Notes: generated by a model from the sequence alone, not told the origin. DNA of 64,000 bases from Candidatus Enterococcus leclercqii (GCF_009933135.1 NZ_MAEH01000009.1:124001-188000); one strand, 5' to 3'. Positions 16,551-26,106 are shown, counted from the first letter of the stretch. Translations and numbers: made by a program.

Positions 16551-17407
16551 TATTTTTTCAATTGATCGGCTTGGAACTCCCGAGAACGTTTCATGATATC
16601 GGCAAAGACTGTTGCGATGGCATCTTCATAGGCTTTATTTTGAACCTGATTGCGGATGCCATCAATCACCGCTGTCTCGCGACTCGTATCTAATACAGAA
16701 ATATCCTGCTCTTTTTTGATACGCACAACGTCACTGACAGCGGTCATTCGCGCTTCCAACAATCGTGTCAGTTCTTTGTCGATTTCGTCGATTTTTTTCC
16801 GCGGTTTTGCTAATGGGTCAGCGGAGGCCTCACTTTGGTCCGCTTGTCTATCATCTAAATCGATGGTTTTGATGATGCGAGCCGGATTACCTCCCAGTAC
16901 AACATTGTCCCCAAAAGATTTGGTAACCACTGCCCCAGCAGCAACGACGACATTGTCACCTAACGTTACCCCGGGAAGAATGGTGACATTGCCGCCAAAC
17001 CAAGCATTGTCGCCAATTTTGATAGGCTTGCCACCTTCTAGGCCGCTGTTGCGCTTCACCGGATGCAGTGGATGGGTAGGCGTCAATACCTGACAGCCAG
17101 GTCCCAACATACAGTTGTCGCCAAACTCGATGGGACAGACATCCAAAAACGTGCAGTCAAAATTGGCATAAAAGTTCTTGCCTACAAAAATATTATAACC
17201 ATAGTCAAAGCGGACATTGGGCTCAAGGTAAGGTTTGCCATCTGATGCCCCAAAAGTTTCAGCTAACAATACACTGCGCATTCGGCCGTCTGCTTCTTCG
17301 TTGATTTGACTCATGCGGATTCGGGCCTCTTTGCGGTCGGCAATCAATTCCGGATCTGCTGAAAAATACAGTTCACCGGCAATCATCTTTTCTTTTTCAG
17401 TTCTCAT
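16550..17407 (-). CDS. sugar O-acetyltransferase fused to a chorismate mutase (AroQ) domain
   Basis: Residues 1-190 are a maltose/galactoside O-acetyltransferase: the [12 protein letters not shown] N-terminus, hexapeptide repeats and the His of Thr-Pro-Thr-His-Pro-Leu-His. Residues about 199-285 form an all-helical AroQ domain with [11 protein letters not shown], Leu-Leu-Glu-Ala-Arg-Met and the [11 protein letters not shown] block typical of chorismate mutase. The frame is continuous between them. The start at 17407 is set by GGAGGG and by the family N-terminus; an ATG at 17473 abutting the sirtuin stop has no ribosome-binding site. How the two activities relate is unknown. Confidence 0.85.
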   Translation of the reverse strand: MRTEKEKMIAGELYFSADPELIADRKEARIRMSQINEEADGRMRSVLLAETFGASDGKPYLEPNVRFDYGYNIFVGKNFYANFDCTFLDVCPIEFGDNCMLGPGCQVLTPTHPLHPVKRNSGLEGGKPIKIGDNAWFGGNVTILPGVTLGDNVVVAAGAVVTKSFGDNVVLGGNPARIIKTIDLDDRQADQSEASADPLAKPRKKIDEIDKELTRLLEARMTAVSDVVRIKKEQDISVLDTSRETAVIDGIRNQVQNKAYEDAIATVFADIMKRSREFQADQLKK

Positions 17408-17473
17408 AGTTCCCTCCAATGGCATTTTTACGAGCATTTCTGCAAGTTGCCCGTCAATTTCTGCGTCGTTCAT

Positions 17474-18178
17474 TTAAATCAAAGCAAAAACATCTTCTCC
17501 CAAACATTGTACCATCTCAAATTCAGCGGGCATAGACACCGGTGTCTGATTGATGGCGATAATCTGCACCCCTACACTGGCGTAGCGGATCAAATCACAA
17601 AAAGGATGGACTTGAAAAGTGGTGCCAACCACCACTAGCAAGTCGGCTTGTCTGACAGCTCGGATACTGCGATCTAACACTTCATCAGTAAAACCTTCGC
17701 CATACAACACAATGTCTGGTCGCAATTGCCCGCCACAGCCCTGATGTCGATCACTTTTCAGATAGTCCTGCCAAGGTACCAAACTGCCACATCGGCGACA
17801 ACTGCATTCGTATAGCGATCCATGAAAATTTACCAGCTGACGACTGCCGGCTTTGGCATGGAGACCGTCAATATTTTGTGACACTGTCCAAACGATTCGG
17901 TTCGACTGCTGTTCTAAGGCAACGATTTTTTCATGAATCACATTGGGCATTGCCGTGGGATGGTAGAGGCAGTTGATAAAGTTGTAGAATTTTTCCGGTT
18001 CTGCTGTCATACATTCTCTACTCAACAGATATTCCGGCGCTTCGATTCCTTGATAGACTCCCTGCAACGAGCGGTAATCTGGAATTCCAGACGATGTTGA
18101 GACTCCTGCCCCCGTCAAAAATGTAACTTTTTGGGCATCACGAATCTTGTCTGCTGCCTGTTTAGCGGTCAATGTCAT
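17474..18178 (-). CDS. Sir2-family NAD-dependent protein deacylase
   Basis: The 234-residue sirtuin has Gly-Ala-Gly-Val-Ser-Thr-Ser-Ser-Gly-Ile-Pro-Asp-Tyr-Arg (about 23-36), Ser-Gln-Asn-Ile-Asp-Gly-Leu-His (about 100-107), the catalytic His in Phe-His-Gly-Ser and a Val-Gly-Thr-Thr NAD motif. The zinc module is odd: the first pair Cys-Arg-Arg-Cys is normal, but the second reads His-Gln-Gly-Cys instead of Cys-x2-Cys. It uses NAD to remove acyl groups from lysines. It is 66 nt upstream of the acetyltransferase fusion gene on the same strand, so the two may be cotranscribed. No macrodomain gene is next to it. Confidence 0.92.
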   Translation of the reverse strand: MTLTAKQAADKIRDAQKVTFLTGAGVSTSSGIPDYRSLQGVYQGIEAPEYLLSRECMTAEPEKFYNFINCLYHPTAMPNVIHEKIVALEQQSNRIVWTVSQNIDGLHAKAGSRQLVNFHGSLYECSCRRCGSLVPWQDYLKSDRHQGCGGQLRPDIVLYGEGFTDEVLDRSIRAVRQADLLVVVGTTFQVHPFCDLIRYASVGVQIIAINQTPVSMPAEFEMVQCLGEDVFALI

Positions 18179-18406
18179 GACTCTTCACCTCGCAGATTCA
18201 GTATACCCGTTTTGGCTGTGGATTACCAAGCCTCCAATCAGCGAGCCTTCTTGCTGATTCACGAAAAAATTGCGGGCATCCCCTTTTCTTTTTAATAATT
18301 ATATGATACTATTTAGCACGTTCGAGTGAATTTTTATACAAAAAAAATAAAATTATGTATATTCGCAAAGAGTTGCTCCTCTTTGCTGCAAGAAAGGAAT
18401 TTATTT

Positions 18407-19882
18407 ATGCTTATGAAAAAACAGTTGAAACCACTGCTGCTCATCCCGGTACTGGGACTCTTACTGAGTTTGTTCGCGTTTCAGACCCCTGTTCATGCCG
18501 AAGAAACCACCGATCCCATCTACCAGCGGATTCAGCAAAGCGGTGAGTTGGTGGTGGGACTTTCTGCCGACTATGCCCCCTTCGAATTTCATGCAACGGT
18601 AGACGGCGAAGACAAAGTAGTCGGCTTTGACGTTGCTATCGCCGGAAAAATTGCCGAAGACTTAGGTGTTAAACTAAAAGTCGAAGAACTGGGCTTTGAC
18701 GCGCTATTAGGTGCTTTACAGACTGGGAAAATCGACATGGTTATTTCCGGAATGAATCCGACACCCGAGCGGGAAAAAGAAGTCAATTTCACTGATGGCT
18801 ACATGACCGTCACACAAAAAGTCGTGGTCAGAAAAGCGGATGCCGACAAATTTACTTCATTGGACGTCTTGAATGGTGTCGCTGTCGGTGTCCAAAAACA
18901 AAGTGACCAGGAGACACTGGCAAAAGCTGAACTGCCAAACTCCGATATCACATCCTTACAAAAAGTACCCGATTTGATTACCAACTTGACCAATGAAAAA
19001 ATTGACGCTGTCATTATCGAAGGGCCCGTAGCTGACGCCTATGCCCAAGTCAACAAGAGCCTCGCTGTCGCAGATCAAGTGCACTTCAAAGACGGCAGTA
19101 AAGAAATGGCTGCCGCGGTTGCTAAGAATGCCCCTTATCTTTTGGAAAAAATCAACGCTTCTATCGCGGATATTAAAGCCCAGAACTTGCTAGAAGGCTA
19201 TCAGAAGGAAGCCAATGAATTGATGCTGGGAGAAGGCGACCAGGGCTTTTTGAAAAAATACTTGCCCTATTATATTTCCGGAGCAGGTTATACTGTCTTT
19301 CTAGCCTTTATCGGCGTTTTGTTTGGTGCTGTCCTTGGCGCAATCTTGGCATTAATGAAGCTGTCTAAAAGCAAGCTTGTGAAGCTGCTTGCTACTATTT
19401 ATATTGAATATGTTCGCGGCACTCCACTTTTGGTGCAAATCTTTATCGTTTATTTTGGGACTGGTGTCTTAGGCTTTGACATGTCCAAGCTGGCTGCCGG
19501 TTGTATCGCGCTGGCGCTGAACAGCGGGGCCTATGTAGCCGAAATTATTCGTGCCGGAATCAACGCTGTCAATAAAGGTCAACTAGAAGCGGCCCGTTCT
19601 TTAGGGATGAATCAGGCACAAGCGATGCGCTTTATCATCTTCCCGCAAGCTATCAAAAATATCCTACCTGCTTTGGGCAACGAGTTCGTGACTGTCATCA
19701 AAGAATCCTCAGTCGTTTCCGTCATTGGGGTTTCCGAATTGATCTTCCAAACCGGTGTGGTACAAGGGGCTAGTTTCAAACCGTTTATTCCTTACGTGAT
19801 TGTCTCACTAATCTATTTTGTTTTAACCTTTACAATTTCCCGTCTCTTAGGTGTAGCTGAAAGGAGAATGGCCAATGATTGA
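18407..19882 (+). CDS. amino-acid ABC importer, fused substrate-binding protein and permease
   Basis: The 491-residue protein has a signal peptide or anchor (about 1-33), a periplasmic-binding-protein-like domain (about 40-270) with [10 protein letters not shown], and a GlnP-type permease domain (about 285-490) with Glu-Tyr-Val-Arg-Gly-Thr-Pro-Leu and the Glu-Ala-Ala-Arg-Ser-Leu-Gly-Met coupling loop. Such fusions import glutamine, glutamate or other polar amino acids in Gram-positive bacteria; the exact substrate is not readable. GAAAGGAA precedes the ATG at 18407. It overlaps the ATPase gene by 8 nt. Confidence 0.92.
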   Translation: MLMKKQLKPLLLIPVLGLLLSLFAFQTPVHAEETTDPIYQRIQQSGELVVGLSADYAPFEFHATVDGEDKVVGFDVAIAGKIAEDLGVKLKVEELGFDALLGALQTGKIDMVISGMNPTPEREKEVNFTDGYMTVTQKVVVRKADADKFTSLDVLNGVAVGVQKQSDQETLAKAELPNSDITSLQKVPDLITNLTNEKIDAVIIEGPVADAYAQVNKSLAVADQVHFKDGSKEMAAAVAKNAPYLLEKINASIADIKAQNLLEGYQKEANELMLGEGDQGFLKKYLPYYISGAGYTVFLAFIGVLFGAVLGAILALMKLSKSKLVKLLATIYIEYVRGTPLLVQIFIVYFGTGVLGFDMSKLAAGCIALALNSGAYVAEIIRAGINAVNKGQLEAARSLGMNQAQAMRFIIFPQAIKNILPALGNEFVTVIKESSVVSVIGVSELIFQTGVVQGASFKPFIPYVIVSLIYFVLTFTISRLLGVAERRMAND

Positions 19883-20597
19883 TGTCAAAGACCTGCATAA
19901 AGCATATGATGAAAACGAAGTATTAAAAGGGATTGATCTACAGGTAGCTGCCGGTGAAGTCGTAGTAATCATCGGCCCTTCCGGCAGTGGGAAATCTACT
20001 TTTCTCCGTTGTCTGAACTTATTGGAGCAACCCACCAGCGGAGTGATTGAATTTGAAGGCCAAAATATTTTGGCTAAAGGGGTTCAGATTGACCAATTAC
20101 GTCAGAAAATGGGCATGGTTTTCCAAAGCTTCAACCTCTTTCCTCACATGACCGTCTTAGAGAATTTGACCATCAGCCCTGTGAAAGTCAAAAAAGAATC
20201 TGCTGAAGAAGCAAACGGTGCCGCACTGGCCTTGTTGCAACAAGTAGGTTTGGCTGATAAAGCTGCGGCTTACCCTGCCAGTCTTTCCGGCGGGCAACAA
20301 CAACGGGTAGCGATTGCCCGTGCATTAGCTATGAATCCTGATGTTATGCTGTTTGACGAACCGACTTCTGCCTTGGATCCGGAAATGGTCGGCGAAGTGC
20401 TGGCAGTTATGCAAGCCTTGGCAGAAAAAGGCATGACCATGGTAGTTGTCACCCACGAAATGGGCTTTGCCCGAGAAGTTGCCGATCGAGTGATTTTCAT
20501 GGATCAAGGAATTATTCAAGAACAAGGAACCCCGGAAGAGATCTTCGGCGCGCCCAAGAATCCTCGAACCCAAGACTTTTTGCGCAAAGTACTATAA
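19875..20597 (+). CDS. polar amino-acid ABC importer ATPase (GlnQ-like)
   Basis: The 240-residue ATPase has Walker A Gly-Pro-Ser-Gly-Ser-Gly-Lys-Ser-Thr (about 34-42), signature Leu-Ser-Gly-Gly-Gln-Gln-Gln-Arg, Walker B Met-Leu-Phe-Asp-Glu-Pro and the Thr-His-Glu-Met switch. It powers the SBP-permease fusion encoded directly upstream, with which it overlaps, so the two form one operon ended by a strong terminator. Confidence 0.95.
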   Translation: MIDVKDLHKAYDENEVLKGIDLQVAAGEVVVIIGPSGSGKSTFLRCLNLLEQPTSGVIEFEGQNILAKGVQIDQLRQKMGMVFQSFNLFPHMTVLENLTISPVKVKKESAEEANGAALALLQQVGLADKAAAYPASLSGGQQQRVAIARALAMNPDVMLFDEPTSALDPEMVGEVLAVMQALAEKGMTMVVVTHEMGFAREVADRVIFMDQGIIQEQGTPEEIFGAPKNPRTQDFLRKVL

Positions 20598-20640
20598 TCG
20601 AGCTTCAAAAAATGAATTGAATACTACCAATCGCGCAAGA

Positions 20641-20685
20641 CAAGCAGCTGCCACTGAAAGAAAGTGGCAGCTGCTTGTTTTTTTA
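20641..20685 (+). terminator. terminator of the first amino-acid importer operon
   Basis: CAAGCAGCTGCCACT (20641-20655) pairs perfectly with AGTGGCAGCTGCTTG (20663-20677), followed by eight T residues. Confidence 0.95.
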
Positions 20686-20853
20686 TTATTGGCCGATCAC
20701 TTATTTAGATCTCCTATCGACGGCAATGACCTCAATGAGTACTTTGTCAAAAAGCAATGAGAATCTGCCCATCTTCATTGCCTTTGAAAAAATCCGGTGC
20801 TAAAATGTCTGAGAATCATGAAATTTTACCGAAAATCGCCGTAAATGTACCAT

Positions 20854-20883
20854 TTGCTGGCTGTTTGCGGAATTGAATATATG
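20854..20883 (+). promoter_or_regulatory. predicted promoter of the MATE gene
   Basis: TTGCTG (20854-20859) and TATATG (20878-20883) are 18 nt apart and lie just before the structured leader. Confidence 0.4.
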
Positions 20884-20901
20884 CAAAATCGCCGGGTTTT
20901 G

Positions 20902-20980
20902 CCGACTTGCAGTCGGGAACGGACGTCATCTGATAGGCCATGAGGAGGATGACGCACCGTTCCTTTTTATGCGTCATTCG
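20902..20980 (+). promoter_or_regulatory. attenuator-like leader of the MATE exporter gene
   Basis: A small hairpin (CCGAC 20902-20906 with GTCGG 20912-20916) is followed by a terminator-like stem: GGAACGG-x2-GTCATC (20916-20930) with GATGAC-x3-CCGTTCC (20948-20963), then five T. An exact alternative pairing, ATGACGCA (20949-20956) with TGCGTCAT (20970-20977), would disrupt that terminator. Two in-frame ATG codons (20940 and 20949) open a short frame through the switch. The signal is unknown; it matches no riboswitch class I recognise. Confidence 0.55.
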
Positions 20981-21024
20981 CAATTTTAAGCGGCTATTGC
21001 AAAGCCAAAAGAGAGGGAGTTTTT

Positions 21025-22344
21025 ATGAAAGAAGTCAGAAGTTACGTTACCAGAAGTGTCCTTAGTACATTAGCTTTGTCCGTCTACATCTTGGCCGATA
21101 CCCTGTTTATTGCAAACGGCGTCGGTAATTTGGGACTGACCGCACTAAATATTGCCTTGCCATTGTTCAATCTTTTGAACGGCCTGGGGCTACTTTTAGG
21201 TATGGGTGGTGCCACCTTATTCAGCTTGCAGGCTGGCAAAAATAATTACTTTTCTCAGTTGATCGTCACCGCACTGATTCTCGGCGGCGAGTTTACGCTA
21301 TTGGGCATTTTCTTTGTGAATCCGATTGCTACTGCTTTGGGAGCCAGCGCGGCAACGTTGGATTTGACGGTTATGTATCTGCGTTTCATCCTGATTATGG
21401 CACCGTTTTTCATTTTGAACAATCTGGTTCTGGCCTTTGTCCGCAATGACAGCAACCCACAGCTGGCAATGATGGCCATGCTCGCTTCCAGCCTTTTCAA
21501 CATCATTTTTGATTATATTTTCGTCTTTCCAATGGATATGGGGATGGCTGGCGCAGCATTGGCCACCGTTTTATCGCCCGTTTTAAGTTTAGCTATCCTG
21601 AGTCTTCACCGTAAGAAACCGCAGCGAAAACTGACACTGTCCTTAGCGATTCCTCGCCTGGAAACTATCAGCCGCTCCGTTCAACTGGGGCTGTCTTCTT
21701 TTTTGACAGAAATGAGTACCGGAGTCAGCATCTTGATCTTCAATCAGGTGTTGTTGTCACTGCGGGGTGATGTCGCAGTTGCCGCCTATGGAGTTCTGGC
21801 CAATATCGTCCTAGTGGGCTTAGCGATGTTCACCGGGGTAGCTCAAGGGGTGCAGCCGCTGATTAGTCGGGCTGCCGGTAGAGGTGATCAAAAAGCAGTC
21901 AACGATTATTTGAAATTTGGACTTAAAGTCAGTTTGGGATTAGCCGCTATTCTCTATACACTATTAATCATCTTCAAATATCCAATCACCGGCTTTTTCA
22001 ATAGTGACAACGATCCTGTCTTGACTAATTTAGCAGTCACTGGCATTCCAATCTATTTTCTGGCTTTCTTTGCTTCCAGCAGTAATATTCTGCTGTCTAT
22101 CTTTTTTTCAGCTGTGGGCAAAGCCAAACAAGCCTTTACCATCGCTTTATTGCGAGGGTACCTGCTGATTATTCCAATCTTGCTGATAGCAAGTCGTTTA
22201 GCCGGCATGACCGGGGTCTGGAGCAGTTTGCCTATCACAGAGTTTTTGACTATGGCAGCAGCTTATGGTCTGCTATTTTACTACCGCAAACAATTTACTA
22301 TCCCCTGTCCTTCAAGAAGTTCAGATTCTGCTGACATTAACTAG
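21025..22344 (+). CDS. MATE family efflux transporter
   Basis: The 439-residue protein has about 12 membrane helices in two halves, with the MATE-type Asp-Thr-Leu-Phe-Ile-Ala-Asn and Leu-Gly-Met-Gly-Gly-Ala patterns in the first half and Gly-Val-Ala-Gln-Gly-Val-Gln-Pro-Leu-Ile in the second. It should export cationic or aromatic compounds with Na+ or H+ exchange. GAGAGGGAG precedes the ATG. The attenuator-like leader suggests induction by a substrate or by ribosome stalling. The next gene converges on it across a shared terminator. Confidence 0.88.
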   Translation: MKEVRSYVTRSVLSTLALSVYILADTLFIANGVGNLGLTALNIALPLFNLLNGLGLLLGMGGATLFSLQAGKNNYFSQLIVTALILGGEFTLLGIFFVNPIATALGASAATLDLTVMYLRFILIMAPFFILNNLVLAFVRNDSNPQLAMMAMLASSLFNIIFDYIFVFPMDMGMAGAALATVLSPVLSLAILSLHRKKPQRKLTLSLAIPRLETISRSVQLGLSSFLTEMSTGVSILIFNQVLLSLRGDVAVAAYGVLANIVLVGLAMFTGVAQGVQPLISRAAGRGDQKAVNDYLKFGLKVSLGLAAILYTLLIIFKYPITGFFNSDNDPVLTNLAVTGIPIYFLAFFASSSNILLSIFFSAVGKAKQAFTIALLRGYLLIIPILLIASRLAGMTGVWSSLPITEFLTMAAAYGLLFYYRKQFTIPCPSRSSDSADIN

Positions 22345-22406
22345 CACACCTTTGACACTTTAATTGCGCAACGGACAGCACTAGGGGCGTGTTTCAGCTA
22401 ATACGA

Positions 22407-22483
22407 GCAAAAAATCCGGATGCCGTCATCTTCTATTCGCTGAAACCAGCGACCTTTGGATGACCGGCAACCCGGATTTTTGC
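22407..22483. terminator. long bidirectional terminator
   Basis: GCAAAAAATCCGG and CCCGGATTTTTGC, GCCGTCATC and GATGACCGGC, and an inner TTCGCTG/CAGCGA stem nest into one long hairpin. T runs flank it on both strands. Confidence 0.85.
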
Positions 22484-22487
22484 TTTT

Positions 22488-23414
22488 TCAACCGTCATAA
22501 AAGCCCAGGATAGCAATCCCGATCATGATGGCGGCAATCACTAGATAGTGTTTGGCTTTCAACCGTTCCTTCAAAAAAATTCTTCCCAACAAGACTGAAA
22601 CAATGGCGTAAGCAGAGATCAGCGGCGCAGTGATGACCGCTTCTTTGCTGGAAATCGCACCGATATAAAAGAATTGACCCAGCGTCTCAAAGATGGCTGC
22701 CAGACCTTTGTCCCGCTCTTCAAAGACTGCGAATTTTTCTTTTTTGATTAGTGCCAAGTACCCCCATAGCAGTAATGCCACGAGCAAGAAAGTCAGTTCA
22801 TAACTCATATTGGCTTGGTCTTCTGGAAGGATCTTTTTGTACTCTAGATAATAGCTGTCTAAAAAGGTCCCCATACCATCAATGATCATGTACAAAATGG
22901 GAAACAAAATGGCGATAGCTCCAAAACGGTACTTCGGATCAACTTGGACCCCTTCTGCGGCTAGTTCGGCATCATCGGCTTCTTTTTCAAAGATGGACAG
23001 CAACAAAATACCAATCAAGATCATGCTGATTGCTAAAAACTGTAAGCCATTCAATGAGTTGCCCATAATCATAAAGCCCAAAAGTGCCGTCACCGCGCCC
23101 GAAGAATTACTGATTGGCGAGGAAATGGAGACTTCGATATAGCGTAACCCAAAGTAGCCAATCGCCATCGACAAAATATACATCGCCGAAACCGGCAAAT
23201 AGACGATCAGATTTTTCCAATCGTAATTGATGCCTTCATAGACGCCATAATATAACACTGCATGCAGCCCCATAACCAGCCCTACCATGATAGTAGTTTT
23301 CATGGCACTGTGAGGGTCAGCGGCGTTATTTCCTTTTTTATAGAAGAGATCGGCTGTCCCCCAAGCCAAAATCGTGATCAGTGCAGACGCAAACCACATT
23401 CCCAACACATCCAT
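22488..23414 (-). CDS. DMT-superfamily (EamA-like) transporter
   Basis: The 308-residue protein has ten hydrophobic segments in two similar halves, the drug/metabolite transporter pattern, with an acidic cytoplasmic loop (about 145-160) between halves and the EamA-type C-terminal Leu-Lys-Glu-Arg-Leu motif. The substrate is unknown; efflux of amino acids or metabolites is common in the superfamily. The start is uncertain: the ATG at 23414 has only a weak, close ribosome-binding sequence, and an ATG five codons downstream is possible. It is a single gene converging with the MATE gene. Confidence 0.75.
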   Translation of the reverse strand: MDVLGMWFASALITILAWGTADLFYKKGNNAADPHSAMKTTIMVGLVMGLHAVLYYGVYEGINYDWKNLIVYLPVSAMYILSMAIGYFGLRYIEVSISSPISNSSGAVTALLGFMIMGNSLNGLQFLAISMILIGILLLSIFEKEADDAELAAEGVQVDPKYRFGAIAILFPILYMIIDGMGTFLDSYYLEYKKILPEDQANMSYELTFLLVALLLWGYLALIKKEKFAVFEERDKGLAAIFETLGQFFYIGAISSKEAVITAPLISAYAIVSVLLGRIFLKERLKAKHYLVIAAIMIGIAILGFYDG

Positions 23415-23680
23415 TTCCTAAAAATTTAACCGATTATCTTCTTAAAGTTAGCTTAATCTTTTTTCACCGTCAAATATTTTTCTTTTTTTTCTGCTAGAAA
23501 ACCTTCATTTCATGACAGCACAAAAAAAACATGCTAAAATGGCAGATGGAATCAGTGGCTGTAGTCCTGATTGTGAGAAAGTGCACACTAAAAAGCAACA
23601 GCTGTATCGCCGATGCCTATTTTCGTGTCACTGGAAAAAACTTCTGTCTGCAGCACACAATTATTGCGAGGTGAAAATCC

Positions 23681-23977
23681 ATGGTACCATTTATCATTTA
23701 CTGGGGCATTATTCTTGTTTGTATCGCCTGGTTGGCGTTGAGCGTCTTCTTTTCAGTCTTTTATCTGGCTAAGAAAGAAAACGGAAACCTGTGGGCCTTT
23801 GCTTTCTTCAATGTGATTGCTGCTATCGTTTTGGCTATCACTTTGGCAGTCTACCGCACATGGGGTTGGGGCATCACTCAATACTCAAGCCTAATCTACG
23901 TGATTTTGGGCGTACTGGTTGCTTTGACACTGGTACAAGCCGTTTTAGGCCGCGAGCCAAAAGAAAAGATCGCCTAA
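23681..23977 (+). CDS. small integral membrane protein, unknown function
   Basis: The 98-residue protein has three clear membrane helices (about 5-28, 38-58 and 68-88) and a charged C-terminal tail, Arg-Glu-Pro-Lys-Glu-Lys. GAGGTGAAAATCC precedes the ATG. An upstream ATGACA plus TAAAAT pair at about 23513-23540 could be its promoter, leaving a leader of about 140 nt, and a terminator follows directly. I do not recognise the family. Confidence 0.75.
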   Translation: MVPFIIYWGIILVCIAWLALSVFFSVFYLAKKENGNLWAFAFFNVIAAIVLAITLAVYRTWGWGITQYSSLIYVILGVLVALTLVQAVLGREPKEKIA

Positions 23978-23978
23978 C

Positions 23979-24018
23979 AAAAAGATTGGCGCGTCTCATG
24001 ACGTGTCGATCTTTTTTT
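23979..24018 (+). terminator. terminator after the small membrane protein gene
   Basis: AAAAGATTGGCGCGTC pairs with the arm reading through GACGTGTCGATCTTTT with one or two mismatches, followed by T residues. Confidence 0.75.
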
Positions 24019-24117
24019 GTTGGTATTTCGCCAACTTCACCTGCCGGATTGCCTGGGAGGATAGCCCTTCTCTGCTGAAAGCTGCCATTTGATTTTCTGA
24101 AAAATCACCTTTATCCA

Positions 24118-24146
24118 TTGACAATCCGCTGGCTATCCTTTAAACT
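24118..24146 (+). promoter_or_regulatory. promoter of the lysine-importer operon
   Basis: A consensus TTGACA (24118-24123) and TAAACT (24141-24146) are exactly 17 nt apart, about 65 nt upstream of the riboswitch. Confidence 0.75.
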
Positions 24147-24204
24147 CCTATCTATAATTATTAAAAATTATTAAAGTACACCACTAAAATCGAGAGAATG
24201 ACTT

Positions 24205-24440
24205 CACCATGTAGAGGTTGCGAACGCCATTAACCCCGTCGAGCAGAGCATTGCGACGAAGCGGGCCTAGGGGCTTTCGCCGAAACGGCAAAGGAGATGC
24301 TGCTCCTTATCCGTTGGGCTGCAAATGAACAATTTGCAGACTGTCTTGGCTATTGCCAAGGTGCGCTATGTTTTGTGAGAGGTTCGTAAACAATATTGCT
24401 TGTTCACAGCCGTTCCTAAGCATAGGGACGGCTGTTTTTT
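24205..24440 (+). ncRNA. lysine riboswitch (L box) with intrinsic terminator
   Basis: The leader carries the L-box core in order: GTAGAGGTTGCGAAC, then GGGGCTTTCGCCGAAACGGC, then GGGCTGCAAATGAAC with the pairing arm GCAGACTGTC, then the closing strand GGTGCGCTATG. A terminator hairpin (ACAGCCGTTCC with GGGACGGCTGT, then six T; 24406-24440) forms the expression platform. In known members lysine binding favours the terminator, so the downstream importer should be made when lysine is scarce. The context makes lysine the substrate of that importer. Confidence 0.92.
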
Positions 24441-24495
24441 GTTTTTGAAAGACACTGTGTTCCCAATAAGTCCACTATCTCAAAAGGAGAGAATT

Positions 24496-26097
24496 ATGAA
24501 AAAAAGAGCTGCCCTGATCACCTTGTTGACTTTGTTGTTATCGCTGATTGGCTTGGTACCCCAAGCCTACGCCGATGAAACAACTCCAAATGACGAATTT
24601 CGCGTAGGAATGGAAGCCGGCTACGCCCCTTTCAACTGGACCCAAACCACCGATGCCCACGGAGCGGTTCCCATCGATAAATCGAGTTGGGCCGGTGGAT
24701 ACGATGTTCAGATTGCCAAAAAGGTTGCTGAAGGCCTAGGCAAAAAGCTGGTTATTGTCAAAACTGAATGGGACGGTCTACCAGTCGCACTGCAGTCTAA
24801 CAATATCGACGCGGTGATCGCCGGGATGTCCCCCACCGCTGAACGAAAAAAAGAAATTGACTTTACCGATCCTTATTACGAGTCCGACTTGGTCATCGTG
24901 ACCCGTGCTAACAGCAAATACGCCGATGCCACCTCCTTAGCAGACTTTAAGGGTGCTAAAATCACCGCACAACAGTCTACTTTCCACTACACAGTGATTG
25001 ATCAGATTCCCGGAGTTGAAAAACGACAGGCCGCAAAAGGATTCTCACAAATGCGCGCTTCCCTATTGTCCGGCGATATCGACGGCTATGTCAGTGAACG
25101 TCCAGAAGGAGTCACTGCTGAAACTGCCAGCAACCAGTACAAAATGGTAGAATTCGCTGAGGGCAAAGGCTTCAAAACCAATCCGGAAGATGTTCAGGTA
25201 GCTATCGGGATGCGCAAAGGTGATCCTAATATCGCCAAGGTCAATGAAATTTTGGCTGGTATTTCTCAAGACCAGCGTTTGAAACTGATGGATCAAGCAA
25301 TCAAAGAGCAGCCAGTCGCTGCGGATAAAGAAGCGACTGCTCAAGAAAAGCCCGGCCTTCTCGCTGATTTCAAAAATATCTGGAAAAATTATGGCGGCCT
25401 CTTTTTACGAGGCGCTGGATTAACTTTATTCATTGCATTGACCTCAACAGTCATCGGGATGGGAATTGGCCTATTGATTGGGGTTTACCGGACACTGCCG
25501 AAAGCTGCCAGCTTGGCAGGTCGCTTTTTCCAAAAACTTTTCAATGGCCTATTAACCGTCTACATCGAAGTCTTTCGTGGAACGCCTATGATGGTACAAG
25601 CGATGGTTATCTTCTATGGCTTGGGTATGGCTTTCGGGATCAACCTAGATCGAACTTTTGCCGCGCTGCTGATCGTTTCTGTCAACACCGGTGCCTACAT
25701 GTCTGAAATCGTCCGCGGTGGGATCTATGCGGTTGACCAAGGACAGTTTGAAGCGGCGCAAGCTATCGGGATGACCCATGGACAAACCATGAAAAAAATC
25801 GTATTGCCTCAAGTCTTGCGCAATATCCTGCCAGCCACTGGTAACGAAGTTGTCATTAACATCAAAGATACCGCCGTATTGAGCGTGATTTCGGTAGCCG
25901 ATCTCTTCTTCCAAGGAAATTCGGCAGCCGGCACTAACTATCAGTATTTCCAAACCTTTGCCATCATTGGTTTAATTTACCTTGTCATGACGATTACTGT
26001 TTCTCGACTGCTGCGACTAGTCGAAAACAAGATTGACGGCCCATCCTCTTATGAAAAAACCGATACTGCCACCATTCAGAATGAACTGGAAGAATAG
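24496..26097 (+). CDS. lysine ABC importer, fused substrate-binding protein and permease
   Basis: The 533-residue protein has a signal peptide (1-27, Met-Lys-Lys start), a solute-binding domain (about 33-280) with Gly-Met-Glu-Ala-Gly-Tyr-Ala-Pro-Phe-Asn-Trp, and a permease domain (about 300-515) with Glu-Val-Phe-Arg-Gly-Thr-Pro-Met and Glu-Ala-Ala-Gln-Ala-Ile-Gly-Met. AAAGGAGAG precedes the ATG at 24496; upstream codons lie inside the riboswitch terminator. The lysine riboswitch points to lysine as substrate, which is inference from regulation rather than from binding residues. The ATPase gene follows 9 nt later. Confidence 0.9.
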   Translation: MKKRAALITLLTLLLSLIGLVPQAYADETTPNDEFRVGMEAGYAPFNWTQTTDAHGAVPIDKSSWAGGYDVQIAKKVAEGLGKKLVIVKTEWDGLPVALQSNNIDAVIAGMSPTAERKKEIDFTDPYYESDLVIVTRANSKYADATSLADFKGAKITAQQSTFHYTVIDQIPGVEKRQAAKGFSQMRASLLSGDIDGYVSERPEGVTAETASNQYKMVEFAEGKGFKTNPEDVQVAIGMRKGDPNIAKVNEILAGISQDQRLKLMDQAIKEQPVAADKEATAQEKPGLLADFKNIWKNYGGLFLRGAGLTLFIALTSTVIGMGIGLLIGVYRTLPKAASLAGRFFQKLFNGLLTVYIEVFRGTPMMVQAMVIFYGLGMAFGINLDRTFAALLIVSVNTGAYMSEIVRGGIYAVDQGQFEAAQAIGMTHGQTMKKIVLPQVLRNILPATGNEVVINIKDTAVLSVISVADLFFQGNSAAGTNYQYFQTFAIIGLIYLVMTITVSRLLRLVENKIDGPSSYEKTDTATIQNELEE

Positions 26098-26106
26098 GAG
26101 AAGACC

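Noticed and set aside
17408-17473. N-terminal extension of the acetyltransferase fusion to an ATG abutting the sirtuin stop
   Set aside because: No ribosome-binding site precedes it, whereas the internal ATG has GGAGGG and matches the family N-terminus.
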